A stretch of DNA of 64,000 bases, from contig NZ_JYIT01000085.1 of the NCBI RefSeq assembly GCF_000956545.1, positions 224,532 through 288,531 on the forward strand, read 5' to 3'. The notes below the pieces were generated by a model. That model searched no databases, was not told the DNA's origin, and worked only from the letters and a program-made list of their open reading frames with translations. Made by a program: the position numbers and the translations under genes. This document shows positions 7,535 through 16,563 of this stretch, one piece after another. This stretch comes from Microbacterium azadirachtae (GTDB taxonomy: Bacteria; Actinomycetota; Actinomycetes; Actinomycetales; Microbacteriaceae). The stretch's first letter is position 1, and every line of letters starts with the position of its first letter.

Positions 7535-8933
7535 GGTCCGCCGGCACCGCGACGCTCCGCGGTCCGTCGCCGATCCGCAGGCCCGGGAGCAGCGCGATCA
7601 GGAGGGCGACGACCGACACGGCGAAGACCGTCGGAAAGCCCGAACCGGCGACGGGCAGGCTGACGAACATCAATCCGGCGAGAGCGATCGTGACCGCCGA
7701 TCCCGTCGAATCCGAGATCGAGAGGGCCGAGGAGTTGAATCCCTCGTCCACCGGCGTCGAGTAGGCCAGGGTCAGCACGTTCAGACGCGGGTAGATGAGA
7801 CCGATGCCGCCACCGGCGATCCCCCAGAGCACCACGACGGCCCACGGCTGGGACCGTGTCAGTGCGACGGCGATGAGACCCACGAGACCCGCGGTCATCA
7901 GTGTCGCGCTGATGAGCACCATCCGGCGGCTGCCCAGCCGCTCGCCGTAGCGTCCCTGCACCGCGGAGGCGCCCGACCACGCGAGCGCCGCCGCGGTCAG
8001 CGCGAGCCCTGCGATCGTCGGACTGAACCCGAACCGCTCCATCAGCATGCGGGGCACGTAGGCCTCGGCGGCGAAGAAGGCGCCGGCGACGAGACCGCGC
8101 ACCAGCACGACGCTCGGGAGCCCCGGCGCGGCGCGCAGCGCCCCCTTCGGCAGGAGCGGCCGGATCGAGACGGCGATCGCGATGATCGAGACGAGCGCGA
8201 CCGGCCACCCGATCACCGGAGTGGCGTCGGAGGCGAATCCCACCGCGACGGCGGCGATCGCGACGACCACGGAGAGCAGGATCCTGAGGCCGATGCGCCC
8301 ACCGGTCGGCGCCGTGTGCGCGCCGTCACCGTCGGGGTGCGTACGCAGATCGACGGTGCGAAGTCGCGCGACGACGAGGAGGAATGCGATCACGTTGAGC
8401 ACCGCGACGCCGAGGAACGTCCAGCGCCAGTGCAGATACTGCGCGACCGCGCCGGCCAGGAACGGTCCGATCATCGACGGGATGACCCAGGCCGCCGCGA
8501 AGGCGGCGAAGATGCGTCCGTGCAGCGAAGGCGGGTAGACGCGCGCCACGACGACATACAGCGCGACGGTCTGACCGCCGCCGCCGAGGCCCTGGACGAG
8601 CCGCCCCAGCACCAGGGTGTACATGTCGGTCGCGAGTCCGGCGATCACCAGACCGGCGATGAAAAGCCCGACCGCGGTGTACAGCGGCGCACGGGGGCCG
8701 TTCCGGTCGCTCCAGGCTCCGCTCGCGACCATGCCGATCACGCCGGTGGCCAGAGTGCCCGCGAAAGCCACCGCGTACAGCGCATCGCCGCGCAGATCGG
8801 CGGCGACCAGGGGCATGACCGTCGTCACCGCCAGCGCTTCGATGGCGCCGAGCAGGATGAGCACGACCGATCCGACCGTGATCCCGAGCCGACGCCGGTC
8901 CCAGATGGTCGGTGCGGAGGCGCGCGACGTCAC
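7497..8933 (-). CDS. MFS transporter, drug:H+ antiporter type
   Basis: A 478-residue major facilitator with about 12-14 helices. The motif A-like loop GAWSDRNGPRAPLY (about 70-83) follows helix 2; helix 4-5 carries LGRLVQGLGGGGQTVALYVV, typical of the DHA families. The GTG start at 8933 overlaps the stop of the upstream MalY-like gene (GTGA), so both are one operon. The hydrophilic loop near 200-220 separates the two halves. The substrate is unknown; export of an amino acid or sulfur compound linked to the MalY enzyme is possible but unproven. Confidence 0.87.
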   Translation of the reverse strand: MTSRASAPTIWDRRRLGITVGSVVLILLGAIEALAVTTVMPLVAADLRGDALYAVAFAGTLATGVIGMVASGAWSDRNGPRAPLYTAVGLFIAGLVIAGLATDMYTLVLGRLVQGLGGGGQTVALYVVVARVYPPSLHGRIFAAFAAAWVIPSMIGPFLAGAVAQYLHWRWTFLGVAVLNVIAFLLVVARLRTVDLRTHPDGDGAHTAPTGGRIGLRILLSVVVAIAAVAVGFASDATPVIGWPVALVSIIAIAVSIRPLLPKGALRAAPGLPSVVLVRGLVAGAFFAAEAYVPRMLMERFGFSPTIAGLALTAAALAWSGASAVQGRYGERLGSRRMVLISATLMTAGLVGLIAVALTRSQPWAVVVLWGIAGGGIGLIYPRLNVLTLAYSTPVDEGFNSSALSISDSTGSAVTIALAGLMFVSLPVAGSGFPTVFAVSVVALLIALLPGLRIGDGPRSVAVPADLSAATSPDPHRG

Positions 8934-10099
8934 CGGCGCACCAGCGCGGCGATGCGCAGCACCGCCTCGGTCAGCACCTCGGGAGAGCAGCCCAGGTTGA
9001 AACGGACGTGACCGCGGCCCTCGTCCCCGAAGGTCGGCCCGCGGTTGAGCGCGACGCGTGCTTCGCGCAGGATCCGTCTCGCAGGATCGTCGCCCCATCC
9101 GAGATCGCGCAGGTCGACCCAGGCGAGGTACCCCGCGTCGGGCAGCCGGTAGCGCGCCTCCGGCAGATGCTCGGCGAGCAGGCGCCCGAGCAGACGGCGG
9201 TTGTCGTCCAGCGCCGCCAGCAGCGCCTCCAGCCAGGCGTCGCTGTCCGGATCCCAGGCGGCGACGGCCGCCAGCGCCCCGAGCAGCCCCGTGCGCCACT
9301 CGACCTCGGGCGGCAGTGCGCGGACCACGGCGGCGGTGCGCTCGCTCGCCGTCACCATGACCGCGCACTTGAGGCCCGCGAGGTTGTACGCCTTGCTCGC
9401 GCTCGTGACCACGTACCCGATCTCCGCGGCGATCGGAGACGCCGCCAGGAACGGCGTGAAGTCGACGCCCGGCTGCACCAGGGGTGCATGGATCTCATCG
9501 CTGACGACCACGGCATCGTGCTCCGCCGCGATCTCGGCGAGCCGCGCGAGCGCCGCACGGGAGTGCACGGTGCCGGTCGGATTGTGCGGGTTGCAGAGGA
9601 GCACGGCGCGAGCCCCGCCCGCCAGCGCCCGCTCGATGCCCGCCAGATCGAGCGCCCAGGAGCCGTCCACGTCGATGAGAGGGACGCGTTCGGCGACGCC
9701 CCCCGCCTCCTCGATGCAGTCGAAGAACGGCGGGTAGACGGGCGGTGCGACGATCACGCGATCCCCCGGATCCAGCACCGCACGGAGGATCTCCACGACG
9801 CCCATCATCACGTCGCAGGTCGAGCGGATCCGCTCCGGCTGCACGGTCCATCCGAATCGACGCTGGGCATAGGCCGTGAACGCCGCGCGGATCCCGGGGT
9901 CGGGCGGCGTGTAGCCGGTGTCGCCGAGCTCCACCGCCTCATGCAGTCGCGCCGTGATCGCGTCTGCCAGCGGGAAGTCCATCTCCGCGACGAACAGCGG
10001 CAGGACGTCGTCGGGATACGTCCGCCACTTCGTGCTGGACCGGCGGCGGAGCTGGTCGAGCGGCAAAGCGTGCAGTGCGGTGCGGGCGGCGGTGGTCAC
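8930..10099 (-). CDS. MalY/PatB family PLP enzyme (C-S lyase / aminotransferase)
   Basis: A 389-residue fold-type I PLP enzyme, closest to the MalY/PatB group that cleaves cystathionine or related thioethers. Visible features: LPLFVAEMDFPLADAI (about 33-48), GDTGYTPPD, the PLP-phosphate and ring contacts LLCNPHNPTGTVHS and VVVSDEIHAPLV, and the Schiff-base Lys in TSASKAYNLAGLKCA. The GTG start at 10099 has a -10 (TAGGGT, 10111-10106) six bases upstream, suggesting a leaderless mRNA. A strong terminator separates it from the SUF operon, so it is not part of that operon despite its closeness. It is followed by a coupled MFS gene. Confidence 0.88.
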   Translation of the reverse strand: MTTAARTALHALPLDQLRRRSSTKWRTYPDDVLPLFVAEMDFPLADAITARLHEAVELGDTGYTPPDPGIRAAFTAYAQRRFGWTVQPERIRSTCDVMMGVVEILRAVLDPGDRVIVAPPVYPPFFDCIEEAGGVAERVPLIDVDGSWALDLAGIERALAGGARAVLLCNPHNPTGTVHSRAALARLAEIAAEHDAVVVSDEIHAPLVQPGVDFTPFLAASPIAAEIGYVVTSASKAYNLAGLKCAVMVTASERTAAVVRALPPEVEWRTGLLGALAAVAAWDPDSDAWLEALLAALDDNRRLLGRLLAEHLPEARYRLPDAGYLAWVDLRDLGWGDDPARRILREARVALNRGPTFGDEGRGHVRFNLGCSPEVLTEAVLRIAALVRR

Positions 10100-10105
10100 C
10101 CTCCG

Positions 10106-10111
10106 ACCCTA
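10106..10111 (-). promoter_or_regulatory. -10 element of a leaderless transcript (MalY-like gene)
   Basis: TAGGGT on the minus strand, with six bases (CGGAGG) to the GTG start at 10099. The AGG could only serve as an RBS at unusually short spacing, so leaderless initiation fits better. Confidence 0.5.
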
Positions 10112-10128
10112 TCCACGCAGCGACGACG

Positions 10129-10163
10129 AAGGGCCTGACGCCGTCATACGGCGTCAGACCCTT
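10129..10163 (-). terminator. terminator of the SUF operon
   Basis: Stem arms 10129-10143 and 10149-10163 (AAGGGCCTGACGCCG against its complement, one mismatch) with the loop TCATA, 12 bases after the sufT stop. The stem is 15 bp and G/C rich. It cuts the SUF operon off from the MalY-like gene. Confidence 0.75.
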
Positions 10164-10175
10164 GGTATCGGCGTC

Positions 10176-10505
10176 TCAGATCGCGAAGCCGAGTGCGCGC
10201 ATCTGGTCGCGCCCGTCATCGGTGATCCGCTCGGGACCCCACGGCGGCATCCACACCCAGTTGATGCGGAAGCGGTCGACGACGTCGTCCAGCGCCTGTC
10301 CGGTCTGCTCCTCGAGCACATCGGTGAGCGGGCACCCGGCGCTCGTCAGCGTCATGTGGATGACGAGGGCGTCGTTCTCCTCGTCCCAGGAGAGATCGTA
10401 GATGAGACCGAGGTCGACGACGTTGATCCCGAGCTCGGGGTCCACGACATCCTTGAGCGCCTCGGTGACCTCGTCGTACTTCTCTCCGGTCAGCGTTGCC
10501 GTCAT
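10176..10505 (-). CDS. sufT: Fe-S maturation protein SufT (MIP18/DUF59 family)
   Basis: A 109-residue metal-sulfur cluster assembly factor of the DUF59/MIP18 type. Key segments are ALKDVVDPELGINVVDLGLI (about 18-37), the invariant Cys in LTSAGCPLTDVLEE (about residue 62), and VWMPPWGPERIT near the end. SufT helps mature Fe-S proteins under high demand. It is the last gene of sufB-sufD-Rieske-sufC-sufT, ten bases after sufC, and is followed by a terminator. The ATG at 10505 is the only start that fits the family length. Confidence 0.9.
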   Translation of the reverse strand: MTATLTGEKYDEVTEALKDVVDPELGINVVDLGLIYDLSWDEENDALVIHMTLTSAGCPLTDVLEEQTGQALDDVVDRFRINWVWMPPWGPERITDDGRDQMRALGFAI

Positions 10506-10515
10506 GGCTTCCAGC

Positions 10516-11286
10516 CTACGCTTCGATGGGAGCGCTGGGGTCGAGGAAGCGGTCGTAGCCCTCGTCCTCGAGACGGTCGGCGAGCTCCGCGCCGCCCTCT
10601 TCGACGATCTTGCCCGCGACGACCACGTGCACGTAGTCCGGGCGGATGTAGCGCAGGATGCGGGTGTAGTGCGTGATGAGCAGCACACCGAGGTTCGTGT
10701 GCTCCTTGGCGCGGTTGACGCCCGCCGAGACGATCTTGAGCGCGTCGACGTCGAGGCCGGAGTCGGTCTCGTCGAGCACGGCGATCTTCGGCTTGAGGAC
10801 CTCGAGCTGCAGGATCTCGTGGCGCTTCTTCTCGCCGCCGGAGAAGCCCTCGTTCACGTTGCGCTGCGCGAACTTCGGGTCCATGCGCAGGTTCGCCATG
10901 GACTCCTTGACGTCCTTCGTCCACTGGCGGATCGAGGGGGCCTCGCCGTCCAGCGCGGTCTTGGCCGTGCGGAGGAAGTTCGTGACCGTCACGCCGGGGA
11001 TCTCGACCGGGTACTGCATGGCCAGGAAGAGGCCCGCGCGGGCGCGCTCATCGACGCTCATCGCGAGGACGTCCTCGCCGTCCAGCGTGATGGTGCCGCC
11101 GGTGACGGTGTACTTGGGGTGACCGGCGATCGTGTACGCCAGAGTGGACTTGCCGGAGCCGTTGGGGCCCATGATCGCGTGGGTCTCCCCCGTGCGGATC
11201 GTGAGAGTGATGCCGTTGAGGATCGGCGTGGTGCCCGCCTCGGTCTCGACGGTGACGTGCAGATCGGTGATCTCCAGGACAGACAT
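10516..11286 (-). CDS. sufC: Fe-S assembly ATPase SufC
   Basis: The ABC-type ATPase of the SufBCD scaffold that builds Fe-S clusters in the cytoplasm. The 256 residues contain Walker A GPNGSGKSTLAYTIAG (about 39-54), the SufC-specific signature FSGGEKKRHEILQL (about 148-161), Walker B IAVLDETDSGLD and the switch His in LITHYTRIL. It lacks a membrane partner, as SufC does. A spacing of 76 bases separates it from the Rieske gene upstream, and a GAAGGAATC-type RBS precedes the ATG. Confidence 0.96.
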   Translation of the reverse strand: MSVLEITDLHVTVETEAGTTPILNGITLTIRTGETHAIMGPNGSGKSTLAYTIAGHPKYTVTGGTITLDGEDVLAMSVDERARAGLFLAMQYPVEIPGVTVTNFLRTAKTALDGEAPSIRQWTKDVKESMANLRMDPKFAQRNVNEGFSGGEKKRHEILQLEVLKPKIAVLDETDSGLDVDALKIVSAGVNRAKEHTNLGVLLITHYTRILRYIRPDYVHVVVAGKIVEEGGAELADRLEDEGYDRFLDPSAPIEA

Positions 11287-11362
11287 GGATGATTCCTTCG
11301 TGGTTTCGTGGAAGCTTTCGTGGCGGGCGCCGTGCGACGGCCCGCGCCGAGGAGGCGCAGGC

Positions 11363-11698
11363 TCAGAGAGCGCTGACGTCCTTCGTGACGGACGGGTCGA
11401 TCATCACGTCATCGCCGTCGATGACGACGGTGTAGACAGGGACCGGTTCGTAGGCGGGCAGGTTCAGCGGCTTGCCGGAGCAGAGCGAGAAGGCCGAGCC
11501 GTGGGCCCAGCACTCCAGCGTCTTGCCCTCGACGAACCCCTCGGACAGGGAGATGTCGCCGTGCGTGCAGGTGTCGCCGATGGCGTGGATCTCGCCCTCG
11601 GAGTCGAGCACGACCGCCATCGGCACGCCGTCCAGCTCGACCCGCAGCGGGGTGTCCTCCTGCAGGTCGCTCACCGCGCAGGCCCGCTGGGCGGTCAC
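11363..11698 (-). CDS. Rieske [2Fe-2S] ferredoxin within the SUF operon
   Basis: A 111-residue soluble ferredoxin with the Rieske cluster-binding boxes CTHGDI (about 43-48) and CWAHGSAF (about 63-70), giving two Cys and two His ligands. This is the ferredoxin-subunit type of non-heme dioxygenases (NirD/BphF-like), but it lies between sufD and sufC. Its GTG start overlaps the sufD stop (GTGA), so it is co-translated with the Fe-S scaffold. A role as electron donor or as a client in cluster assembly is inferred from position only. The arrangement recurs in actinobacterial SUF operons. Confidence 0.9.
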   Translation of the reverse strand: MTAQRACAVSDLQEDTPLRVELDGVPMAVVLDSEGEIHAIGDTCTHGDISLSEGFVEGKTLECWAHGSAFSLCSGKPLNLPAYEPVPVYTVVIDGDDVMIDPSVTKDVSAL

Positions 11699-12894
11699 GC
11701 GTTCACCGCCTGCAGCTCGGCCTCGATCGCCGCGAGCAGCTCCGCCTCCAGCGACGGCACGCCGAGACGCTGCACGATGTCGCTCAGGAAACCGAGGACG
11801 ACGAGGCGCCGTGCCTCCTCCTCGGTGATCCCGCGCGCCTGCAGGTAGAACAGCTGCTCGTCGTCGAAGCGGCCGGTCGCGCTCGCGTGGCCGGCACCCA
11901 GGATGTCGCCCGTCTCGATCTCCAGGTTCGGGATCGAGTCCGCGCGCGCGCCCTCGGTGAGCACCAGGTTGCGGTTGGCCTCGTACGAGTCGGTGCCGGT
12001 GGCGTCGGGGCCGATCAGCACGTCGCCGATCCACACGCTGTGCGCGCTCTCACCCTGGAGCGCGCCCTTGTACAGCACGTCTCCGACGGTGTGCGCGCCC
12101 TTGTGGTGCAGGTAGACCTGGCTCTCGAGGTGCTGGCCGGCGTCCGCGTAGGACAGCCCGTACAGACGGGCCTCGGATCCGGATCCGGCGAGCTCGACGT
12201 TGGGGTTCACACGGACCAGGCCGCCGCCGAAGCTGACGACGAAGTGCGTCAGCGACGCGTCGCGGTCGACGCGCGCCTGGTGCGACGCGGCGTGGATCGC
12301 CTCGTCCGCCCAGCGCTGCACGCTCACCACGGTGAGCCGCGAGCCGTCGCGCGCGATGATCTCGACGTTCTGCGCGTACTGCGCGGCGCCGTGGTGGTTG
12401 AGGACGACGGTGGCCCGGGAGTTCGGCATCGCCTCGATCAGGATCTGGCCGAACGCGCGCTTGCCCGCGTCCGCGCCGTCGATGCGCAGCACGATCGGGC
12501 CGTCGACCTCGTCGTCCGCGCCGATGCGCAGATGCAGACGGCCGGCGTGCTTCCACGCGAGAGCGCTCGGCAGATCCTCCGGACGGAAGAACTGCCCGTG
12601 GGCGCCCTCCTCCTCGGGCACGAGGAAGGCCTCGACCGCGTCCAGGTCGAGAGCGACCGCCGCGTCGTCACCGGCCTCGTCGGCCAGGAGCCCCGCGAGC
12701 TGCGCGACGGGCGTGTGCTTCCAGTTGACCTCGCGACCGGTCGGCACGCCGAAATCGGCGGGCTCGAACGAGTGCGGACGCTCCGAGCGGGTCTGCACGG
12801 GAACGACCTTCTCGGCGGCCACGAGCCGGGCCGCGGGGTCGATGTGGGCGTGCGTGTCCTGCGCCTCCGCGGGCGCGGCAGTGGGGGCCGTCAT
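11695..12894 (-). CDS. sufD: Fe-S assembly scaffold SufD
   Basis: A 399-residue beta-helix protein that pairs with SufB and SufC. The N-terminal part carries HSFEPADFGVPTGREVNWKHTP (read in two parts); the core has the repeat-rich strands of the family, including VELAGSGSEARLYGLSYADAG and LYLHHKGAHT-type turns. The C-terminal box is GHASATGRFDDEQLFYLQARGI (read in two parts), followed by EEEARRLVVLGFLSDI, the SufBD hallmark. It begins one base after the sufB stop. Confidence 0.94.
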   Translation of the reverse strand: MTAPTAAPAEAQDTHAHIDPAARLVAAEKVVPVQTRSERPHSFEPADFGVPTGREVNWKHTPVAQLAGLLADEAGDDAAVALDLDAVEAFLVPEEEGAHGQFFRPEDLPSALAWKHAGRLHLRIGADDEVDGPIVLRIDGADAGKRAFGQILIEAMPNSRATVVLNHHGAAQYAQNVEIIARDGSRLTVVSVQRWADEAIHAASHQARVDRDASLTHFVVSFGGGLVRVNPNVELAGSGSEARLYGLSYADAGQHLESQVYLHHKGAHTVGDVLYKGALQGESAHSVWIGDVLIGPDATGTDSYEANRNLVLTEGARADSIPNLEIETGDILGAGHASATGRFDDEQLFYLQARGITEEEARRLVVLGFLSDIVQRLGVPSLEAELLAAIEAELQAVNA

Positions 12895-12895
12895 C

Positions 12896-14314
12896 TCAGC
12901 CGACCGATCCTTCCATGCCCATCTCGATGAGCTTGTTCAGTTCCATCGCGTACTCCATGGGCAGCTCGCGCGCGATCGGCTCGATGAAGCCGCGCACGAT
13001 CATCGCCATCGCCTCGTCCTCGGGCATGCCGCGGGACTGCAGGTAGAAGAGCTGCTCCTCGCTGACCTTCGAGACCGTCGCCTCGTGGCCGAGCTGCACG
13101 TCGTCCACCCGGATGTCGATCGCCGGGTAGGTGTCGCTGCGCGACTTGGTGTCGACGAGAAGCGCATCGCAGCGCACGGTGTTCGCGGAATGATGCGCGT
13201 TCGCATCCACCCGCACCTCGCCGCGGTAGCCGGCGCGGCCGCCGCCGCGGGCGATCGACTTCGACACGATCGACGACTGCGTGTAGGGCGCCATGTGGAT
13301 CATCTTCGCGCCGGCGTCCTGGTGCTGACCGGGACCCGCGAAGGCGACGGACAGCGTCTCGCCCTTGGCGTGCTCGCCCATGAGGTAGATCGACGGGTAC
13401 TTCATCGTGACCTTGGAGCCGATGTTTCCGTCGACCCACTCCATGGTGGCGCCCTCGTGCGCCACGGCGCGCTTGGTGACCAGGTTGTAGACGTTGTTCG
13501 ACCAGTTCTGGATCGTCGTGTAGCGCACGCGGGCGTTCTTCTTGACGATGATCTCGACGACGGCCGAGTGCAGCGAGTCGCTCTTGTAGATCGGCGCCGT
13601 GCAGCCCTCGATGTAGTGCACGTAGCTGTCCTCGTCGGCGATGATCAGCGTGCGCTCGAACTGGCCCATGTTCTCGGTGTTGATCCGGAAGTAGGCCTGC
13701 AGCGGGATCTCCACGTGCACGCCCTTGGGCACGTACACGAAGGATCCGCCGGACCACACGGCGGTGTTCAGTGCGGCGAACTTGTTGTCGCCGGCCGGGA
13801 TCACCGTGCCGAAGTACTCCTCGAAGAACTCGGGGTGCTCGCGCAGCGCCGTGTCCGTGTCCATGAAGATGACGCCCTGCGCCTCCAGGTCCTCGCGGAT
13901 CTGGTGGTAGACGACCTCGGACTCGTACTGCGCGGCGACGCCGGCGACGAGGCGCTGACGTTCGGCCTCGGGGATGCCGAGGCGCTCGTAGGTCTCCCGG
14001 ATGTCCTCCGGCAGGTCCTCCCAGCTCTGCGCCTGCTTCTCCGTGGAGCGCACGAAATACTTGATGTTGTCGAAGTCGATGTCGCTGAGGTCGGCGCCCC
14101 AGGTCGGCATCGGCTTGCGCCCGAAGAGCTGCAGGCCCTTCAGGCGGGTCTTCAGCATCCACTCGGGTTCGCTCTTGAGGGCCGAGATGTCACGCACGAC
14201 GGCTTCGCTCAGCCCGCGTCGCGCGCTCGCGCCGGCGGCATCCGCGTCGTGCCAGCCGAACTCGTACACCCCCAGACCATCCAGCTCCGGGCGGTCGATC
14301 AGCACATCCGACAT
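12896..14314 (-). CDS. sufB: Fe-S assembly scaffold SufB
   Basis: The main scaffold subunit on which Fe-S clusters are built. The 472 residues include VYVPKGVHVEIPLQAYFRIN, YIEGCTAPIYKSDSLHSAVV, NTVRCDALLVDTKS and GHEATVSKVSEEQLFYLQSR, all typical of SufB; the two quoted Cys lie in conserved segments. The start is placed at ATG 14314, six bases after AGGAG; a GTG one codon earlier (14317) would sit too close to the RBS. It opens the SUF operon and is divergent from ctaA. No SufR-type regulator gene lies beside it. Confidence 0.95.
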   Translation of the reverse strand: MSDVLIDRPELDGLGVYEFGWHDADAAGASARRGLSEAVVRDISALKSEPEWMLKTRLKGLQLFGRKPMPTWGADLSDIDFDNIKYFVRSTEKQAQSWEDLPEDIRETYERLGIPEAERQRLVAGVAAQYESEVVYHQIREDLEAQGVIFMDTDTALREHPEFFEEYFGTVIPAGDNKFAALNTAVWSGGSFVYVPKGVHVEIPLQAYFRINTENMGQFERTLIIADEDSYVHYIEGCTAPIYKSDSLHSAVVEIIVKKNARVRYTTIQNWSNNVYNLVTKRAVAHEGATMEWVDGNIGSKVTMKYPSIYLMGEHAKGETLSVAFAGPGQHQDAGAKMIHMAPYTQSSIVSKSIARGGGRAGYRGEVRVDANAHHSANTVRCDALLVDTKSRSDTYPAIDIRVDDVQLGHEATVSKVSEEQLFYLQSRGMPEDEAMAMIVRGFIEPIARELPMEYAMELNKLIEMGMEGSVG

Positions 14315-14552
14315 CACACTCTCCTCTTGGGCCGTAACGGTTCATCCGCCCCGGCACACCGCCGATCCCGTCGAGTCTGCAGGGAACGGGTGCCGCTTCT
14401 GGGCCCTCATCATGGACGCAAAGCAATCGCGCCTAAACTTGTGCAGGATGCTGCCCGCGGATTCCGCGGCCATCACCACACACCCCCGATTCTACAGGTT
14501 CCCTCCGACGTCCGGGCCTTCACGGCCGCCCGCGCAGGGATCCGGAGGACCC

Positions 14553-15533
14553 ATGCCCGAGATCGTGACGCCACCCGCACCCCGCACCCGACCCGGATTT
14601 CTGGGCCGAGTCCACGATTGGCTCCCGGATCGGGTGGACCTCCGCGTGAAGATCGCCGCCTGGGTGTCCTTCGTGCTCGAGGTCGCGATCGTCGGCACCG
14701 GCGGCGCGGTGCGCCTCACCGACTCGGGACTCGGCTGCGAGTGGCCGCTGTGCACCCCGGACTCGCTGTTCCCGACCGCGGAGCAGAGCTATCACTCCCT
14801 GATCGAGTTCGGCAACCGCGGGCTGAGCTTCTTCGTCGGACTGGCCGCGATCGCCGTCATCGTCCTGATCTCCCGCTTCCGGGCCGAGCGGCGTGATCTG
14901 TGGACCATGGCCTGGATCGTCTTCGCCGGGGTCCTCGTCCAGGCCGCGGTCGGCGGGATCCTGGTGATCTTCCACCTGCACCCGAACATGGTCGCGTTCC
15001 ACTACCTGGTCTCGCTCGTGCTCGTGGCCGTATCCGCGGCGTTCCTCGTGCGGATGGGCCAGCCGAGCGGGCCGCGCGAGCGCGCGGTCCCGAAAGCCGT
15101 CGCGATCCTGGTGCACATCACGTCCTTCGTCCTCGCGCTCACGGTGATCTTCGGCGTGCTGACGACCGGTGCCGGGCCGCACTCGGGCGACCCCGCGGTC
15201 ACGCTGCGCAACGGCTTCGACGCGACCGTGCTCGAGCACGTGCACTCGTGGCCCGCCTACGCGCTGTTCGGCCTCACCCTCGCGCTGCTCGTGATCAGCC
15301 TGGCGAACAGTCTCACCGTGATCCGGAGCGCCGTGATCGGCCTGCTCGCGATCGAGCTCGTGCAGATCGCGGTCGGGCTCTACCAGGCACGCAACGCCCT
15401 TCCGCCGCTCGCGGTGGGCGTGCACATGGTGCTCGCCGCCGTGCTCGTAGCGGCCTGCACGGTGCTGGTCCTGCGCGTCAAGAGCCCGGCGGAGCGGGCG
15501 CCGCTCCCCGCGGACGCCGGCGCCTCGTCCTGA
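14553..15533 (+). CDS. ctaA: Heme A synthase (COX15/CtaA)
   Basis: Converts heme O to heme A for cytochrome aa3 oxidase at the membrane. The 326 residues have eight predicted helices. Family features include VEVAIVGTGGAVRLTDSGLGCEWP (read in parts, about 48-71), HSLIEFGNRGLSF with its heme-binding His, FHLHPNMVAFHYLVS and EHVHSWPAYALFG. A strong RBS (GGAGGA) precedes the ATG at 14553. It is divergent from sufB across a 238-base gap. ctaB follows at 17.2-18.1 kb on the opposite strand. Both are needed to make heme A. Confidence 0.93.
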   Translation: MPEIVTPPAPRTRPGFLGRVHDWLPDRVDLRVKIAAWVSFVLEVAIVGTGGAVRLTDSGLGCEWPLCTPDSLFPTAEQSYHSLIEFGNRGLSFFVGLAAIAVIVLISRFRAERRDLWTMAWIVFAGVLVQAAVGGILVIFHLHPNMVAFHYLVSLVLVAVSAAFLVRMGQPSGPRERAVPKAVAILVHITSFVLALTVIFGVLTTGAGPHSGDPAVTLRNGFDATVLEHVHSWPAYALFGLTLALLVISLANSLTVIRSAVIGLLAIELVQIAVGLYQARNALPPLAVGVHMVLAAVLVAACTVLVLRVKSPAERAPLPADAGASS

Positions 15534-15552
15534 TCCCGCGGCTCGGCGCCCG

Positions 15553-16518
15553 TCACTCCGCGTCCGCGCCGGGGCTGCCGTCCTGCGCCCACGCCGCCCC
15601 GAGCGCGAACAGGGTCGCGACGCCGTAGCGCTCCATGGCGGCCGCGATCCGGCGCCGGCCCGTGCGCGGCGTGATGCCAAGGGAGCGCGAGGCGGCGTCG
15701 AGGGTCATCCCGCGCCGCATGCGGTGCAGCAGCCCGCCATAGCCGATCGGATCCGCCTCCACCGGCTGCGCCTGCCGCCACAGCTCGGCGAAGTACTCCT
15801 TCGCCAGGCCCGCGATGACGGGGCTCGACACCGCGACCACGCTCTGCGGCGCCGTGTCGGGCCAGCTCACCGGCAGGCCCGTGATGTCGGCGTCGTCGAC
15901 CCAGAACCAGCTCGGCGGATCCGGCAGCATCCGGAACTCCACCGCCGACTCGCGGAAGGTGCGGACCATGGCGGCCAGACGCTCGTCCAGGATCATCGCG
16001 GGGATGATCGCCTGCACCGAGGCGTAGCCGCTCATGACCGTCGCGAACGCGCGCGTGCGTTCCGGGCTGCTCTGGCGGTAGCGGTCCAGGTCGGTCAGCA
16101 CGGCGCGCACCCGTCCCCCGGGCCCCACCCGGGACGCCTGGACGGCGAACCACAGGTCCTCCGCGGCGTGCGGGCCCTCCGCCCGCTGCAGGGTGAGGCG
16201 CTCCTGCACGAGGGCCTCGCCGAAGTTCCAGGACGCGGAGCGGCGGGCGACGCCGTCGACGATCTGCGCGAGCCGCTCGCTGCGCGCCTCCGCCTCGGCG
16301 CGCTCCGCCTGCAGCAGCCGATCGATCGCGATCGCGGCGGCCTGCACGGGCGGGTTGAGCAGGATCACCTCGTCCTGGAGCGAGAGGTGCCCCTGAGAGG
16401 CCAGCCTCTCGAGCGCAGCGCGCACCTCCCCGGCGTCGACAGCGGTGCGCTCGGCCACGGCGCCGAGATCCTGCGGGCGCTCGCGGTGCAGCAGGTCGAG
16501 GAGTTCGTCGTCGCTCAT
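15553..16518 (-). CDS. Predicted transcription regulator with TrmB-like and LuxR-like HTH regions
   Basis: A 321-residue cytoplasmic protein. Residues 1-60 resemble a TrmB-like winged helix (VAERTAVDAGEVRAALERL, then a wing with SLQDEVILL). A coiled-coil-like Glu/Ala/Arg stretch follows (about 70-95). The middle resembles a sensing domain (VRAVLTDLDRYRQSSPERTR ... VEFRMLPDPPSWFWVDD). The C-terminus has a LuxR-type HTH (MRRGMTLDAASRSLGITPRTGRRRI, read in two parts). The specific target is unknown. It lies between ctaA and ctaB, and its upstream gap holds palindromes, so autoregulation is possible. Confidence 0.72.
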   Translation of the reverse strand: MSDDELLDLLHRERPQDLGAVAERTAVDAGEVRAALERLASQGHLSLQDEVILLNPPVQAAAIAIDRLLQAERAEAEARSERLAQIVDGVARRSASWNFGEALVQERLTLQRAEGPHAAEDLWFAVQASRVGPGGRVRAVLTDLDRYRQSSPERTRAFATVMSGYASVQAIIPAMILDERLAAMVRTFRESAVEFRMLPDPPSWFWVDDADITGLPVSWPDTAPQSVVAVSSPVIAGLAKEYFAELWRQAQPVEADPIGYGGLLHRMRRGMTLDAASRSLGITPRTGRRRIAAAMERYGVATLFALGAAWAQDGSPGADAE

Positions 16519-16563
16519 CGGGTGTCCTCTTGCGGACAACGCTGGATCCGGTCCTTGCATCGT

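Noticed and set aside
7497..8933. The MFS gene as a second target of the BioQ-like repressor
   Set aside because: No TGAAC-N3-GTTCA palindrome lies before it or before the malY-like gene with which it is co-translated.
8930..10099. The PLP enzyme as the missing cysteine desulfurase of the SUF operon
   Set aside because: Its motifs are of the MalY/PatB group, it has its own leaderless promoter, and a strong terminator separates it from sufT.
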